Assembly (NCBI RefSeq): GCF_039537585.1
Contig: NZ_BAABAU010000003.1
Span: forward strand, 310,001-374,000
Length of the DNA: 64,000 nt
Direction: 5' to 3'
Source: Frondihabitans peucedani
Lineage (GTDB): Bacteria; Actinomycetota; Actinomycetes; Actinomycetales; Microbacteriaceae
In this document: in pieces, positions 43,924 through 52,432 of the stretch
How the letters are laid out: every line of letters starts with the position of its first letter
Position numbering within the stretch: position 1 is the stretch's first letter
The notes under the pieces: generated by a model
Seen by the model: the letters and a program-made list of their open reading frames with translations, nothing else
Told to the model about the DNA's origin: nothing
Database searches by the model: none
Made by a program: the position numbers and the translations under genes

Positions 43924-44867
43924 CGGGGGCCCGCCCCGTCGAGCGTCCGCTGCGTCGCCTGCACGGCCTGCATCGACTGCATCGCCTGCACGGCCTGCAT
44001 CGCCTGCTCCGGCTGCACGGCCTGCTCGAACGCGTGCGTCGCCTCCCCCAGGCCCTCGATCGACAGGGTCACGACATCGCCGTCGCGGAGGTACGGGTGG
44101 TCGGGCAGCCCGAGGGCCACGCCGGCCGGTGTCCCGGTGTTGATGAGGTCTCCCGGCCGCAGCACCATGAACCGGCTGAGGTACCAGACGACGTGCTCCA
44201 CGCCGAAGATCATGGTCGAGGTGGAGCCGCGCTGGCGCGAGACGCCGTTGACGGACAGCGTCATCGCCAGATCCTGCACGTCGTCGATCTGGTCGGCGGG
44301 GACGATCCACGGGCCCAGCGGGTTGAACGTCTCGCAGCTCTTGCCCTTGTCCCACTGGCCGCCGCGCTCGAGCTGGAACTCCCGCTCCGACACGTCGTGC
44401 GAGAGCACGTAGCCGGCGATGCAGGATCGCGCCTCCTCGGGCGACGCCAGATATCGGGCCTCCCGCCCGATGACCACGCCGAGCTCCACCTCCCAGTCGG
44501 TCTTCGTCGACCCCACCGGGATCAGCACCGGGTCGGACGGGCCGCCGATCGTCGACGGGTCCTTCAGGAAGACGACCGGCTCGTCGGGGATCGCCGCGCC
44601 GGTCTCCTCCGCATGGTCGCGGTAGTTGAGGCCGATGCAGACGATCTTGCCTGGGCGGGCGAGCGGGGCGCCGATCCGGCCCTCCACCTCGCCGAGGCTC
44701 GGCAGCCGCCCCTCCGCGAGCGCCCGCCGCGCCAGGGCGAACCCGCCCGCTGCGAAGAACGCAGGATCGGCGTCACCGGTCACGGCCCGCAGGTCGTGCG
44801 CCACCCCGTCGACCACGTACACCGGGATCTCCTCGCCGTGCTCACCGAGCCGCTGGATGCACTCCAT
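43920..44867 (-). CDS. Fumarylacetoacetate hydrolase-family protein, probable 2,4-diketo-3-deoxy-L-fuconate hydrolase
   Basis: 315 residues. FAH fold with KIVCIGLNYRDHAEE and the metal ligands E and D in DWEVELGVVIG and YVLSHDVSEREFQ, plus PGDLINTGTPAGVALG. In the non-phosphorylating L-fucose pathway this family hydrolyses 2,4-diketo-3-deoxy-L-fuconate to pyruvate and lactate. Odd: the last about 40 residues are an unusual tail of tripeptides ending in Gln (see repeat 43951-44031). First gene of its operon, with a candidate operator at 44905. Confidence 0.8.
   Translation of the reverse strand: MECIQRLGEHGEEIPVYVVDGVAHDLRAVTGDADPAFFAAGGFALARRALAEGRLPSLGEVEGRIGAPLARPGKIVCIGLNYRDHAEETGAAIPDEPVVFLKDPSTIGGPSDPVLIPVGSTKTDWEVELGVVIGREARYLASPEEARSCIAGYVLSHDVSEREFQLERGGQWDKGKSCETFNPLGPWIVPADQIDDVQDLAMTLSVNGVSRQRGSTSTMIFGVEHVVWYLSRFMVLRPGDLINTGTPAGVALGLPDHPYLRDGDVVTLSIEGLGEATHAFEQAVQPEQAMQAVQAMQSMQAVQATQRTLDGAGPR
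43951..44031 (-). repeat. Nine 9-bp tandem units encoding an x-x-Gln tripeptide tail
   Basis: Variants of TGCACGGCC/TGCATCGCC repeat without interruption, giving F-E-Q, A-V-Q, P-E-Q, A-M-Q, A-V-Q, A-M-Q, S-M-Q, A-V-Q, A-T-Q at the C-terminus of the FAH-family protein. The period keeps the frame, so copy number can change without loss of the enzyme. Confidence 0.85.
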
Positions 44868-44904
44868 GGCGCTGCCCCTCCCTGGGCCCCGCGGGGCCCG
44901 ATAG

Positions 44905-44913
44905 ATCTGATGA
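44905..44913. promoter_or_regulatory. Candidate GntR operator between FAH operon and gntR
   Basis: ATCTGATGA, a weaker match to the motif ATCAGATGATT found at 50262, 57019 and 58437. It lies between the divergent starts at 44867 and 44941, the usual place for an autoregulatory FCD-type site. Confidence 0.45.
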
Positions 44914-44940
44914 AAGCCGCCGCGCGGCTACAGTAACGAC

Positions 44941-45717
44941 ATGCAGGACGACGAGAGCCAGCCCGACGCGGGCACCGCACCGGCCGCTGCCGTCCGGTCG
45001 CAGACCGATGTCGTTGTCGGCGAGATCAAGGCGATGATCATCCGCGGCGACCTCCAGGCCGGATCGCGGCTGCCGGTCGAGAAGGAGCTGGCCACCGCCC
45101 TCGGCGTCTCGCGGAGCTCCCTCCGCGAGGGCGTGCGGGCGCTCGCGGTGCTCGGCGTGCTCGAGACGCGGCAGGGCGACGGCACGTACGTGACCAGCCT
45201 GGACGCGTCGATCCTGCTGGCCCCCCTGGGGTTCCTGGTCGACCTGCAGTCGCCCGACGAGAGCGAGAACCTGGCGTCGGTGCGTCGCGTCCTCGAGACG
45301 GAGGCGGCCGCGCGGGCGGCGCTCAGGATCTCCGACGAGGACGTCCGCGACGCCGAGGGCGTCCTGTCGTCGATAGACTCCTTCGTCGACGACCCGGGCT
45401 CGGCGGGCCGCGACGAGATCATGGACGCCGACATCGCGTTCCACCGGATCATCGCCCGCGCCTCCGGCAACCGGGCGCTCGAGGCGCTCATCGAGGCGTT
45501 CGCGAACCGGACGATCCGCACCCGCACCTGGCGGGCCATCACCGAGCAGGGCGTCGTCCCGCGGACGCACCGCGAGCACCACGACATCCTGCGCGCGGTC
45601 CGCTCCGGCGACCCCGACCGCGCGCGCCTCGCGATGGCCGTGCACCTGGTCGAGGTCGAGGACTTCATCGTGACCCACGAGACCGTGACGCCCGAGGCCG
45701 CGACGCCCGAGGCCTGA
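44941..45717 (+). CDS. GntR-family regulator, FadR/FCD subfamily, probable L-fucose pathway repressor
   Basis: 258 residues. Winged helix: QTDVVVGEIKAMIIRGDLQAGSRLP, KELATALGVSRSSLREGVRAL and GVLETRQGDGTYV. The FCD ligand domain has E-A-A-A-R-A-A near its start, the metal ligands D and H in MDADIAFHRII, and H-x-x-x-H in THREHHDIL. Divergent from the FAH-SDR-Gfo operon and flanked by the L-fucose genes, so an acid intermediate such as L-fuconate is a likely effector. It ends with a short T-P-E-A duplication. Confidence 0.88.
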   Translation: MQDDESQPDAGTAPAAAVRSQTDVVVGEIKAMIIRGDLQAGSRLPVEKELATALGVSRSSLREGVRALAVLGVLETRQGDGTYVTSLDASILLAPLGFLVDLQSPDESENLASVRRVLETEAAARAALRISDEDVRDAEGVLSSIDSFVDDPGSAGRDEIMDADIAFHRIIARASGNRALEALIEAFANRTIRTRTWRAITEQGVVPRTHREHHDILRAVRSGDPDRARLAMAVHLVEVEDFIVTHETVTPEAATPEA

Positions 45718-45725
45718 GAAGGGCG

Positions 45726-47024
45726 TCACGCCCCCTCGCGGAGGAACAGCTCGACCACCGGGATGGCGACGTCCGGTCGGACCACCGGCAGCTGCAGCGT
45801 GAGCGTCCCCGCCGGCTGCCCGCCCATGCCCGTCGTGAGCGCGGCCGTCTCGGGCGGGATCTCGCGGAAGGCGATCTCGGACGCGTCGTTCAGGAGCTGC
45901 GCGTAGGCGACCCTCCCGGCGAGCCCGGGCAGGTGGATGTGCTCGAACGGCCACGAGAACAGGTGGAGGTAGAGCCGGTCGCCGCGCTGCGTGTAGCGGG
46001 CGTCGACCGGGGTCTCGTAGGCGGAGGCCGAGGCGCCGTGGATCGAGCGCGCGTGCAGGTGCATCCAGCGGGCGAACTCCGCGAGGGCCCTGGTCGCCAC
46101 GGCGTCGAGCTCGCCCCGCGCCGTCGGTCCGACGTTCAGCAGCATGTTGCCGTTCTTCGATACGCCGTCGATGAGCATCCGGATCATGAGCTCGGGCGCC
46201 TTGTGGTCGTGGTTGTCGCGGAAGTAGCCCCAGCTGCCGTTGATCGTCTGGCACGCCTCCCAGGGCACCTCGACCCCGTCGACGGTCATCGGCTCGGACG
46301 GCTGGTACTGCTCCGGCGTCACGATGTCGCCCGGGATCTCGAGGCGGTCGTTGACGACGATGCCCGGCTGCAGCTCGCGGGTCAGGGCCATCAGCTCGTC
46401 CGAGCCCCAGTCGTCCCGGCCCTTGCCGCCCCAGACGGGGTGGTGGTGGTCGTTCGCGTACGAGAAGTCGTAGAAGAGGTAGTCGATCCGGCCGTAGTCG
46501 GTGAGGAGCTCCCGGATCTGACCGTGCAGGTAGGCACGGTACCTCGCCATGTCGCGGCCGGCGTTCAGCCGCTCGATCTCCTCCGGCGGGTCGTCGCGGC
46601 GCGGGTGCCGGCCGTCGATGGTGAAGTCGGGGTGGTGCCAGTCGAGGAGCGAGTGGTAGAAGCCGACCTTCAGCCCCTCGCCGCGGACGGCGTCGACGAA
46701 CTCGCGCACCAGGTCGCGGCCGGCGGGCGTGTTGGTCGCCTTGTAGTCGGTGAGGGCGGTGTCCCAGAGGCAGAAGCCCTCGTGGTGCTTCGTCGTCAGC
46801 ACGACGTACTTCATGCCCGCGGCCTTCGCGGCCCGAGCCCACGACACGGGGTCGTAGAGGTCGGGGTCGAAGTACTCGGCGTAGCGCTCGTACTCCTCGG
46901 TCGGGGTCTTCTCGAAGTTCATCACCCACTCGTGCCGGGCGGCGAGGGCGTAGAGCCCCCAGTGGACGAACATGCCGAACCGGTCGTGGGTGAACCACGG
47001 GGCGATCGGTGAATCGGGTGCCAT
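45726..47024 (-). CDS. GH29 alpha-L-fucosidase (first)
   Basis: 432 residues from ATG 47024, overlapping the permease stop by one base (TGATG). GH29 core with WFTHDRFGMFVHWGLYALAARHEW, YVVLTTKHHEGFCLW and a probable nucleophile Asp in IDYLFYDFSYAND. It ends with a C-terminal beta domain (RYTQRGDRLYLHLFSWPFEH). No signal peptide, so hydrolysis of imported fucosides occurs inside the cell. Fourth gene of the transporter operon. Confidence 0.9.
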   Translation of the reverse strand: MAPDSPIAPWFTHDRFGMFVHWGLYALAARHEWVMNFEKTPTEEYERYAEYFDPDLYDPVSWARAAKAAGMKYVVLTTKHHEGFCLWDTALTDYKATNTPAGRDLVREFVDAVRGEGLKVGFYHSLLDWHHPDFTIDGRHPRRDDPPEEIERLNAGRDMARYRAYLHGQIRELLTDYGRIDYLFYDFSYANDHHHPVWGGKGRDDWGSDELMALTRELQPGIVVNDRLEIPGDIVTPEQYQPSEPMTVDGVEVPWEACQTINGSWGYFRDNHDHKAPELMIRMLIDGVSKNGNMLLNVGPTARGELDAVATRALAEFARWMHLHARSIHGASASAYETPVDARYTQRGDRLYLHLFSWPFEHIHLPGLAGRVAYAQLLNDASEIAFREIPPETAALTTGMGGQPAGTLTLQLPVVRPDVAIPVVELFLREGA

Positions 47025-47944
47025 CACTTGCCTCCCAGGCCGCTGGAGAGCGCGATGCCGCGCACGAGGTACTTCTGGAGCAGGATCGCGAGACCCGCGG
47101 TCGGGACCATCGAGATGGTCGACGCGGCCATGATCAGCTGCCACTGCTTGCCGCCCTGACCGAGGAACGCGTTCAGCCCGAGCGGCACCGTCGTGTGCGC
47201 CGGGTCGTTCACGATGATGAGCGGCCAGAGGAAGCTGTTCCAGTAGTTGATGAAGGTGAACACGACGAGCACGGCGATCGTCGGGCGCACCACCGGCATG
47301 ATGATGCCGAGCAGGATCCGCAGGTGCGAGGCGCCGTCGATCTTCCCGGCCTCCTCCAGCTCCATCGGCACGGTCAGCATCGCCTGCCGGAGGAGGAAGG
47401 TGCCGAACGCGGTGAATGCCCACGGCACGATGAGCGCCTGGTAGGAGTTGACCCAGCCGAGCTGCGTCATGAACAGGAACATCGGGATCACGACGACCTC
47501 CTGCGGCACCATCAGCGTGCCGAGGAAGACGAAGAAGATGCCCTCGCGGCCCCGGAACCTCAGGCGCGAGAACGCATACGCCGAGAGCACCGAGACCACG
47601 ACGACGAGCGCCGTGCCCAGGATCGAGACGATGGCGCCGTTCACCATGTACTGCGCGAACGGGACGTAGCTCCAGACGTCGGCGTAGTTCTGCCAGCGCA
47701 CCTCGCTGCCGATGAGGCGCGGCGGCGACGAGAAGACCTCGGCGCCCGGCTTGAGCGAGGTGGCGATCATCCAGATCAGCGGGATCAGGAACGCGATGAC
47801 GAAGAGGGTGAGCAGGACCTGCGAGATCCAGCCGTTGCGCCGCTGCTTCCGCGCGATCGTGCTGAGGGAGACGGCGCCGCGCCGCACGGTCCTGTTGTCG
47901 GCGGCCAGCCCGCCGAGCCTCCGGGTGGCTGTCGGACTAGTCAT
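47024..47944 (-). CDS. Carbohydrate ABC transporter permease, MalG type
   Basis: 306 residues, six membrane segments. The EAA loop is ELEEAGKIDGASHLRILLGIIMPVVRP; the N-terminal TLFVIAFLIPLIWMIATSLK is typical of CUT1 MalG proteins. It overlaps the MalF-type gene by eight bases. No ATPase gene is in the operon, so a shared MsiK/MalK-like ATPase from elsewhere is required. Confidence 0.92.
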   Translation of the reverse strand: MTSPTATRRLGGLAADNRTVRRGAVSLSTIARKQRRNGWISQVLLTLFVIAFLIPLIWMIATSLKPGAEVFSSPPRLIGSEVRWQNYADVWSYVPFAQYMVNGAIVSILGTALVVVVSVLSAYAFSRLRFRGREGIFFVFLGTLMVPQEVVVIPMFLFMTQLGWVNSYQALIVPWAFTAFGTFLLRQAMLTVPMELEEAGKIDGASHLRILLGIIMPVVRPTIAVLVVFTFINYWNSFLWPLIIVNDPAHTTVPLGLNAFLGQGGKQWQLIMAASTISMVPTAGLAILLQKYLVRGIALSSGLGGK

Positions 47945-48890
47945 AGTGCACCCACCGCTTCTGAGCCAGGAACACCAGGCCCGTGATGATCAGGATCATG
48001 ATGAACAGCAGCACCCCGACGGCCGACGCGTAGCCGAGGTTGAAGTACTGGAAGCCCTGCCGGTAGAGGTACATCACCATCGTGGTCGTCGACGACGACG
48101 GCCCGCCGTTGGTCAGGATGAAGGGCTGGGCGAACACCTGGAACGACGTGATGAGGGTCATCGTCGCCCCGAAGAAGATCGACGGCGACATCAGCGGGAG
48201 CTTGATCGAGAAGTACCGCCGGATCGGCCCGGCGCCGTCGATCGCGGCGGAGTCGAGCAGGCTCTCCGGCACCGCCTGCAGAGCGGACGAGAAGATGAGC
48301 AGGTTGTAGCCGAACCCCTGCCAGAGCGACATGATGACGACGCTCAGCATCGCGGTCTGTGTGGAGCCGAGGAAGTTCGGGGCGCTGACCCCGAACAGCG
48401 ACTGCCAGACGTTGTCGATCAGGCCGTTCGGGATCAGCATGATCTGCCACACCGCGGCGTTCGCGACCATCGGCGTCACCACGGGGATGAACAGGAGCAC
48501 CCGGTAGACGTTCGCGCCCTTGACCCTCGGCGTGATCCACGCGGCGATCGCCAGCGACAGGGCCAGGTTCAGCGGCACGTAGGCGACCACGAAGATCAGC
48601 GTGTTCAGGACCGTCTTGAGGAACGCGGGATCCTGCGTCAACAGCCTCCGGAAGTTGTCGAGCCCCGTGAACGTCGGCGTGCCCGCGAGGGGCCAGACCG
48701 TGAACGCCACCAGGATCGACGCGACGATCGGGAACGCGGTGAAGACGGCGAACCCGCCGAGCGACGGCGCCAGGAAGGCCGCGGCCGCCGGGCCGTCGCC
48801 TCGTCTGCGTCGACGGCGCCTCGCCGGCCCGGGCGGGGCCGGGTCGAGGGCCGACGCCTCGCTCGTCCCTGGTCTGATCGCAACTGACAT
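47937..48890 (-). CDS. Carbohydrate ABC transporter permease, MalF type
   Basis: 317 residues from ATG 48890, with GGAGG six bases upstream; a second in-frame ATG at 48905 is possible. Six membrane segments, with the EAA loop LLDSAAIDGAGPIRRYFSIKLPLMSP. The N-terminus is a basic Arg-rich lead before the first helix. Forms the CUT1 channel with the MalG-type subunit. Confidence 0.92.
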   Translation of the reverse strand: MSVAIRPGTSEASALDPAPPGPARRRRRRRGDGPAAAAFLAPSLGGFAVFTAFPIVASILVAFTVWPLAGTPTFTGLDNFRRLLTQDPAFLKTVLNTLIFVVAYVPLNLALSLAIAAWITPRVKGANVYRVLLFIPVVTPMVANAAVWQIMLIPNGLIDNVWQSLFGVSAPNFLGSTQTAMLSVVIMSLWQGFGYNLLIFSSALQAVPESLLDSAAIDGAGPIRRYFSIKLPLMSPSIFFGATMTLITSFQVFAQPFILTNGGPSSSTTTMVMYLYRQGFQYFNLGYASAVGVLLFIMILIITGLVFLAQKRWVHYD

Positions 48891-48911
48891 GACGCTCCTC
48901 CGCATCGCTCC

Positions 48912-48939
48912 CGGGCCGCCCGGGGATCCGAGCGGCCCG
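48912..48939 (-). terminator. Hairpin between sugar-binding protein and permease genes
   Basis: CGGGCCGC (48912-48919) pairs with GCGGCCCG (48932-48939). Position between binding-protein and permease genes mirrors the one in the opp operon and suggests attenuation or 3' end protection. Confidence 0.45.
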
Positions 48940-48946
48940 TCGTGCC

Positions 48947-50185
48947 CTACTGCCCGCTCGAGCTCTCGACGCCGTCGAGGAACGACTTCGCGCTCCCGTC
49001 GCCGTTGATCACCGAGATGGCGCCCTGCGAGTAGCTCAGGCCGACCTGGGTCCAGGTGGGAGTCGACCGGTACGGGACGCCGTTCTTGAGCGCCGCCTCG
49101 AGCGTCGACTGAGCGCCGTCGACGGCCGACTTGTACCAGGTCGACTGCTCGGCGGTGCGAGCCGGGAACGCGCGCCCCTGCTCACCGAGGTAGCCGAGGG
49201 CCTCCGGGCCGGTGATCACCGACAGCGCCTTCTCGGCCGCAGGGATGTTGCTGCACTTGTTGGTGATGCCGAAGCCCGAGCCGCCGACGGCGGTCGTGAC
49301 GCCGTTGTCGCCGGCGGGGAGCGTGACGACGCCCACGTCGAACTTGGCCTGGGTCTTGGCGTTGATCATGTCCCAGGGGCCCGTGACGTACATCGCCGCG
49401 TTGCCGCCGAGGAACTGCGTCCCGTCGCTCGAGTCGGTGGCGAGAGGCGCTGCCACCTTCTCGGTGCTGACGAGGCCCGCGTACCACTTCATGGTCTTGA
49501 CCTGCCCTGCAGAGGTGAGGTTGAGCTTGCCGCCGGCGGTCGCCGCCTGGTCGCCGCCGATCGTCGGACCCCACTGGTTCAGGGCGTCGATCTGGTTGCT
49601 GGCCGCGAAGCCGTACTTGCCGCCCGTCGTCAGCTTCTTGGCGTCCGTCAGGAACTCGTCGACCGTCCACCCGTTCTGCGGGGCGGCGAGACCGGCCGCC
49701 TTGAAGGCGTCCTTGTTGTAGAAGACCATGTACGGGCCGAGGTCGTAGGGGATGGCCTTCTGCTCCCCCTTCGACTGGAGCGCCTTGATGATCGACGGGT
49801 CGAAGTCGGACGTCGCGATCTTCGCCGTGCCGAGCGTCGAGGAGTCGAGGGTCTTGAAGTAGTTGGCGAACTGCTGCACGCGCGCCATCTGGAGGCCGGC
49901 GATGCAGGGGGCCCCGCTTCCGGCCAGCTGGGTCGGCAGCTTGGTCCAGTAGTCGGGCCAGGCCGCCGTCTGGAGCTTGACGGTGATCTTCGGGTCCTTC
50001 TCGTGGACGAGGTCGGCGACGTGCTTCCACGCCGCGGTCTCCGCCTCCGAGCCGGCCCAGACCGACCAGTTGACGACGGTGTTGCCGGACGAGTCCGTCC
50101 CGCCGGCATTCGACGACGAGCTGCAGGCGGCGAGCGGCAGGGCGAGAGCCGCCACTGCCACCAGACCGACGTATTTGCGTTTCAC
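48947..50185 (-). CDS. Sugar ABC transporter substrate-binding lipoprotein, L-fucoside uptake
   Basis: 412 residues. Signal MKRKYVGLVAVAALALPLAAC ends in lipobox L-A-A-C. SBP family 1 fold with GTQFLGGNAAMYVTGPWDMI. Sits at the head of an operon with two CUT1 permeases and a fucosidase, so L-fucosides or L-fucose are the expected ligands. A palindromic operator lies about 70 bases upstream of the start. Confidence 0.9.
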   Translation of the reverse strand: MKRKYVGLVAVAALALPLAACSSSSNAGGTDSSGNTVVNWSVWAGSEAETAAWKHVADLVHEKDPKITVKLQTAAWPDYWTKLPTQLAGSGAPCIAGLQMARVQQFANYFKTLDSSTLGTAKIATSDFDPSIIKALQSKGEQKAIPYDLGPYMVFYNKDAFKAAGLAAPQNGWTVDEFLTDAKKLTTGGKYGFAASNQIDALNQWGPTIGGDQAATAGGKLNLTSAGQVKTMKWYAGLVSTEKVAAPLATDSSDGTQFLGGNAAMYVTGPWDMINAKTQAKFDVGVVTLPAGDNGVTTAVGGSGFGITNKCSNIPAAEKALSVITGPEALGYLGEQGRAFPARTAEQSTWYKSAVDGAQSTLEAALKNGVPYRSTPTWTQVGLSYSQGAISVINGDGSAKSFLDGVESSSGQ

Positions 50186-50254
50186 TGTTCCTCCTCATTG
50201 AGGTCGCCGGGGCCTGACCGCTGAAGCGCGGCTGGTTCCCGTGACGGTGAATCT

Positions 50255-50274
50255 GAAATCGATCAGATGATTTC
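50255..50274. promoter_or_regulatory. Palindromic operator between transporter operon and second fucosidase
   Basis: GAAATC-GATCAGAT-GATTTC is an inverted repeat with an 8-base spacer and contains ATCAGATGATT (50262-50272), exactly as found upstream of the alcohol dehydrogenase at 58437. It could serve both divergent units. Confidence 0.6.
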
Positions 50275-50405
50275 ACCATCATAGGAGTGGTATTGGCTCT
50301 GTCAATGGCTTCTGTCGCTTAATTCCTCGAAGACATCCGACGAATACCGGTCCGACTGGCTAGGATCGTCTCGACCACCCTCTCTAGTTGCGACAAGGAT
50401 CGACG

Positions 50406-51911
50406 ATGACCCGTTTCGACACCCCTCACCACCGCGAGCGCCTCGCCGAGATCGACGAGGTGATCGCCCGCGGCCCGCACAGCGCCGACTGGGCGTCCCT
50501 GCAGACCACCCCGCCGAGGTGGTACGTCGACGGCAAGTTCGGCATCTTCATCCACTGGGGCCCCTACGCGGTCCCCGCCTTCGGCAGCGAGTGGTACCCG
50601 CGGAACATGTACCGCCCCGGCATGCCGGAGTACGAGCACCACCGCGCCACCTACGGCGACCAGAAGGACTTCGGCTACAAGGACTTCATCCCCCAGTTCA
50701 CCGCGCCGAGGTTCGATCCCGACGAGTGGGCGAGGCTGTTCCGGAAGGCCGGCGCCCAGTTCGTCGTCCCCGTCGCCGAGCACCACGACGGCTTCCCGAT
50801 GTACGACTGCTCCTTCACGCGCTGGAACGCCGCCGCGATGGGGCCGCAGCGCGACGTCGTGGGCGAGCTCGCCCAGGCGGTCCGCGCCCAGTCGATGGTC
50901 TTCGGGGCGTCGTCCCACCGGGCGGAGCACTGGTTCTTCTTCAACGGCGGCGCGACGTTCGACTCGGACGTCACCGATCCCGAGTCGCTCGACCTCTACG
51001 GCCCCGCCATGCGCGAGGAGTCGCAGCCCTCCAACGAGTACCTCGAGGACTGGCTGGTGCGGACCGCCGAGCTCGTCGACCTCTACCGGCCGCAGCTGGT
51101 CTGGTTCGACTGGTGGATCGAGCAGCCTGCCTTCGCGCCCTACCTGCAGAGGTTCCTCGCGTACTACTACAACCGCGGTGTCGAGTGGGACCGCCCCGTC
51201 GCCGTCAACTACAAGTACGACGCCGTGCCTCCCGGGACGGCCGTGTTCGACGTCGAGCGCGGGCAGCTCGCCGAGACGCGCGCCGACTTCTGGCAGACCG
51301 ACACCTCGGTGGCGAAGACGTCGTGGAGTCACATCGAGGGCCAGCAGTACAAGCGCGCGGACGACCTCATCGGCGACCTCGTCGACATCGTGAGCAAGAA
51401 CGGCGCCCTGCTGCTCAACATCGGCCCGAAGGCGGACGGCTCCATCGCCGACGAGGAGGTCGAGCTCCTCGAGACCATCGGCGCCTGGCTGTCGCGGAAC
51501 GGTGAGGCGATCTACGGCTCGCACCCCTGGCTCATCGCCGGCGAGGGGCCGACCCGCGTGGTCGAGGGCGAGTTCGCCGACACCGCCCGCGACCCGTTCA
51601 CGCCGGACGACATCCGGTTCACGGCGGCGCGAGGCGACGTGTACGCGACCGTGCTGGCGCCGGTCGGCGAGACGGTGACCATCCGGTCGCTCGGGTCCGA
51701 CTCCGGCCTGTTCCCCCGCGACATCCAGCGCATCGACCTGCTCGGCGTCGACGGGGAGGCCTCCTGGTCGCGGGCCGGCGACGCCGTGACGATCCAGGTG
51801 CCCGAGGAGGCGCGCGGCACGCTGGCGTCGTTCCGGGTGCGGCCCGTCCCGGTCGTCGAGAAGGCGCACCGCATCGGGCTGACGTCGGACCACGCGCTCG
51901 ACTACGCCTGA
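50406..51911 (+). CDS. GH29 alpha-L-fucosidase (second)
   Basis: 501 residues from ATG 50406 (AAGGA upstream). GH29 core: WYVDGKFGIFIHWGPYAVPAF, QFVVPVAEHHDGFPMYDC, and the probable nucleophile Asp in LVWFDWWIEQ; NGALLLNIGPKADG is also family-typical. No signal peptide. Differs clearly from the first fucosidase (additional N-terminal region, different C-terminal module), so the two may cleave different linkages. Confidence 0.92.
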   Translation: MTRFDTPHHRERLAEIDEVIARGPHSADWASLQTTPPRWYVDGKFGIFIHWGPYAVPAFGSEWYPRNMYRPGMPEYEHHRATYGDQKDFGYKDFIPQFTAPRFDPDEWARLFRKAGAQFVVPVAEHHDGFPMYDCSFTRWNAAAMGPQRDVVGELAQAVRAQSMVFGASSHRAEHWFFFNGGATFDSDVTDPESLDLYGPAMREESQPSNEYLEDWLVRTAELVDLYRPQLVWFDWWIEQPAFAPYLQRFLAYYYNRGVEWDRPVAVNYKYDAVPPGTAVFDVERGQLAETRADFWQTDTSVAKTSWSHIEGQQYKRADDLIGDLVDIVSKNGALLLNIGPKADGSIADEEVELLETIGAWLSRNGEAIYGSHPWLIAGEGPTRVVEGEFADTARDPFTPDDIRFTAARGDVYATVLAPVGETVTIRSLGSDSGLFPRDIQRIDLLGVDGEASWSRAGDAVTIQVPEEARGTLASFRVRPVPVVEKAHRIGLTSDHALDYA

Positions 51912-51922
51912 TCGTCGATGTG

Positions 51923-51959
51923 ACGCATCCGTCCCTCTCCTCGGGAGGGGCGGATGCGT
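51923..51959 (+). terminator. Terminator hairpin after second fucosidase
   Basis: ACGCATCCG (51923-51931) and CGGATGCGT (51951-51959) pair perfectly, with an inner CCCTC/GAGGG extension. It separates the fucosidase from hipBA. Confidence 0.75.
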
Positions 51960-52010
51960 TGCTCTGGACTCTCAGCCTTCCCTTCCCCCCTCCGGCGTGT
52001 AACACTGGGC

Positions 52011-52043
52011 TTCCATCCCGCGGATGGAACACATGCGTTCCAT
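52011..52043. promoter_or_regulatory. Two overlapping palindromes, hipBA operator
   Basis: TTCCATCC-CGC-GGATGGAA (52011-52029) is a perfect inverted repeat. It overlaps ATGGAAC-ACATGC-GTTCCAT (52024-52043), also perfect. Both share the TTCCAT/ATGGAA half-site and end 11 bases before the hipB start, right at the AAGGAGGA ribosome-binding site. Confidence 0.75.
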
Positions 52044-52054
52044 GAAGGAGGATC

Positions 52055-52432
52055 ATGCGCGCGTCCTGGCCTGACGAACTGGGCGACCTGGCCCGGCAGA
52101 GGCGGCTCGACCTCGGGTTGTCCCAAGGCGCTCTCGCCGACAGAGCAGGCACGACGAGGCAGTGGCTGTCGCGCTTCGAGGCCGGCAAGGGCGACGTCTC
52201 GCTCGCGAAAGCCCTCGAGGTCGTGCGCGAGCTCGACCTCGCGCTCGACGTCGTGACCGCAGCGCAGTCGCGCGACGCTGTCTCACCCCGCGAGGGCTTC
52301 CACCTGCCGCTCGAAGCGATCGACGCGGTGATCTCGAGGATGGCCGACCCGTCGGGGTCCCGCACTCCGCGCGAACGCAGCGAACGCCTGCAGAGGACCC
52401 TGCATCGACTGACGTCGCCTCCGCCGCGATGA
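52055..52432 (+). CDS. HipB-like XRE antitoxin/repressor
   Basis: 125 residues. A helix-turn-helix of XRE type (DLARQRRLDLGLSQGALADRAGTTRQWLSRFEAGK) is followed by an EVVRELDLALDVV helix and an arginine-rich tail. Its stop overlaps the hipA start as ATGA. It should bind the palindromes at 52011-52043 and neutralise HipA. Confidence 0.88.
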   Translation: MRASWPDELGDLARQRRLDLGLSQGALADRAGTTRQWLSRFEAGKGDVSLAKALEVVRELDLALDVVTAAQSRDAVSPREGFHLPLEAIDAVISRMADPSGSRTPRERSERLQRTLHRLTSPPPR

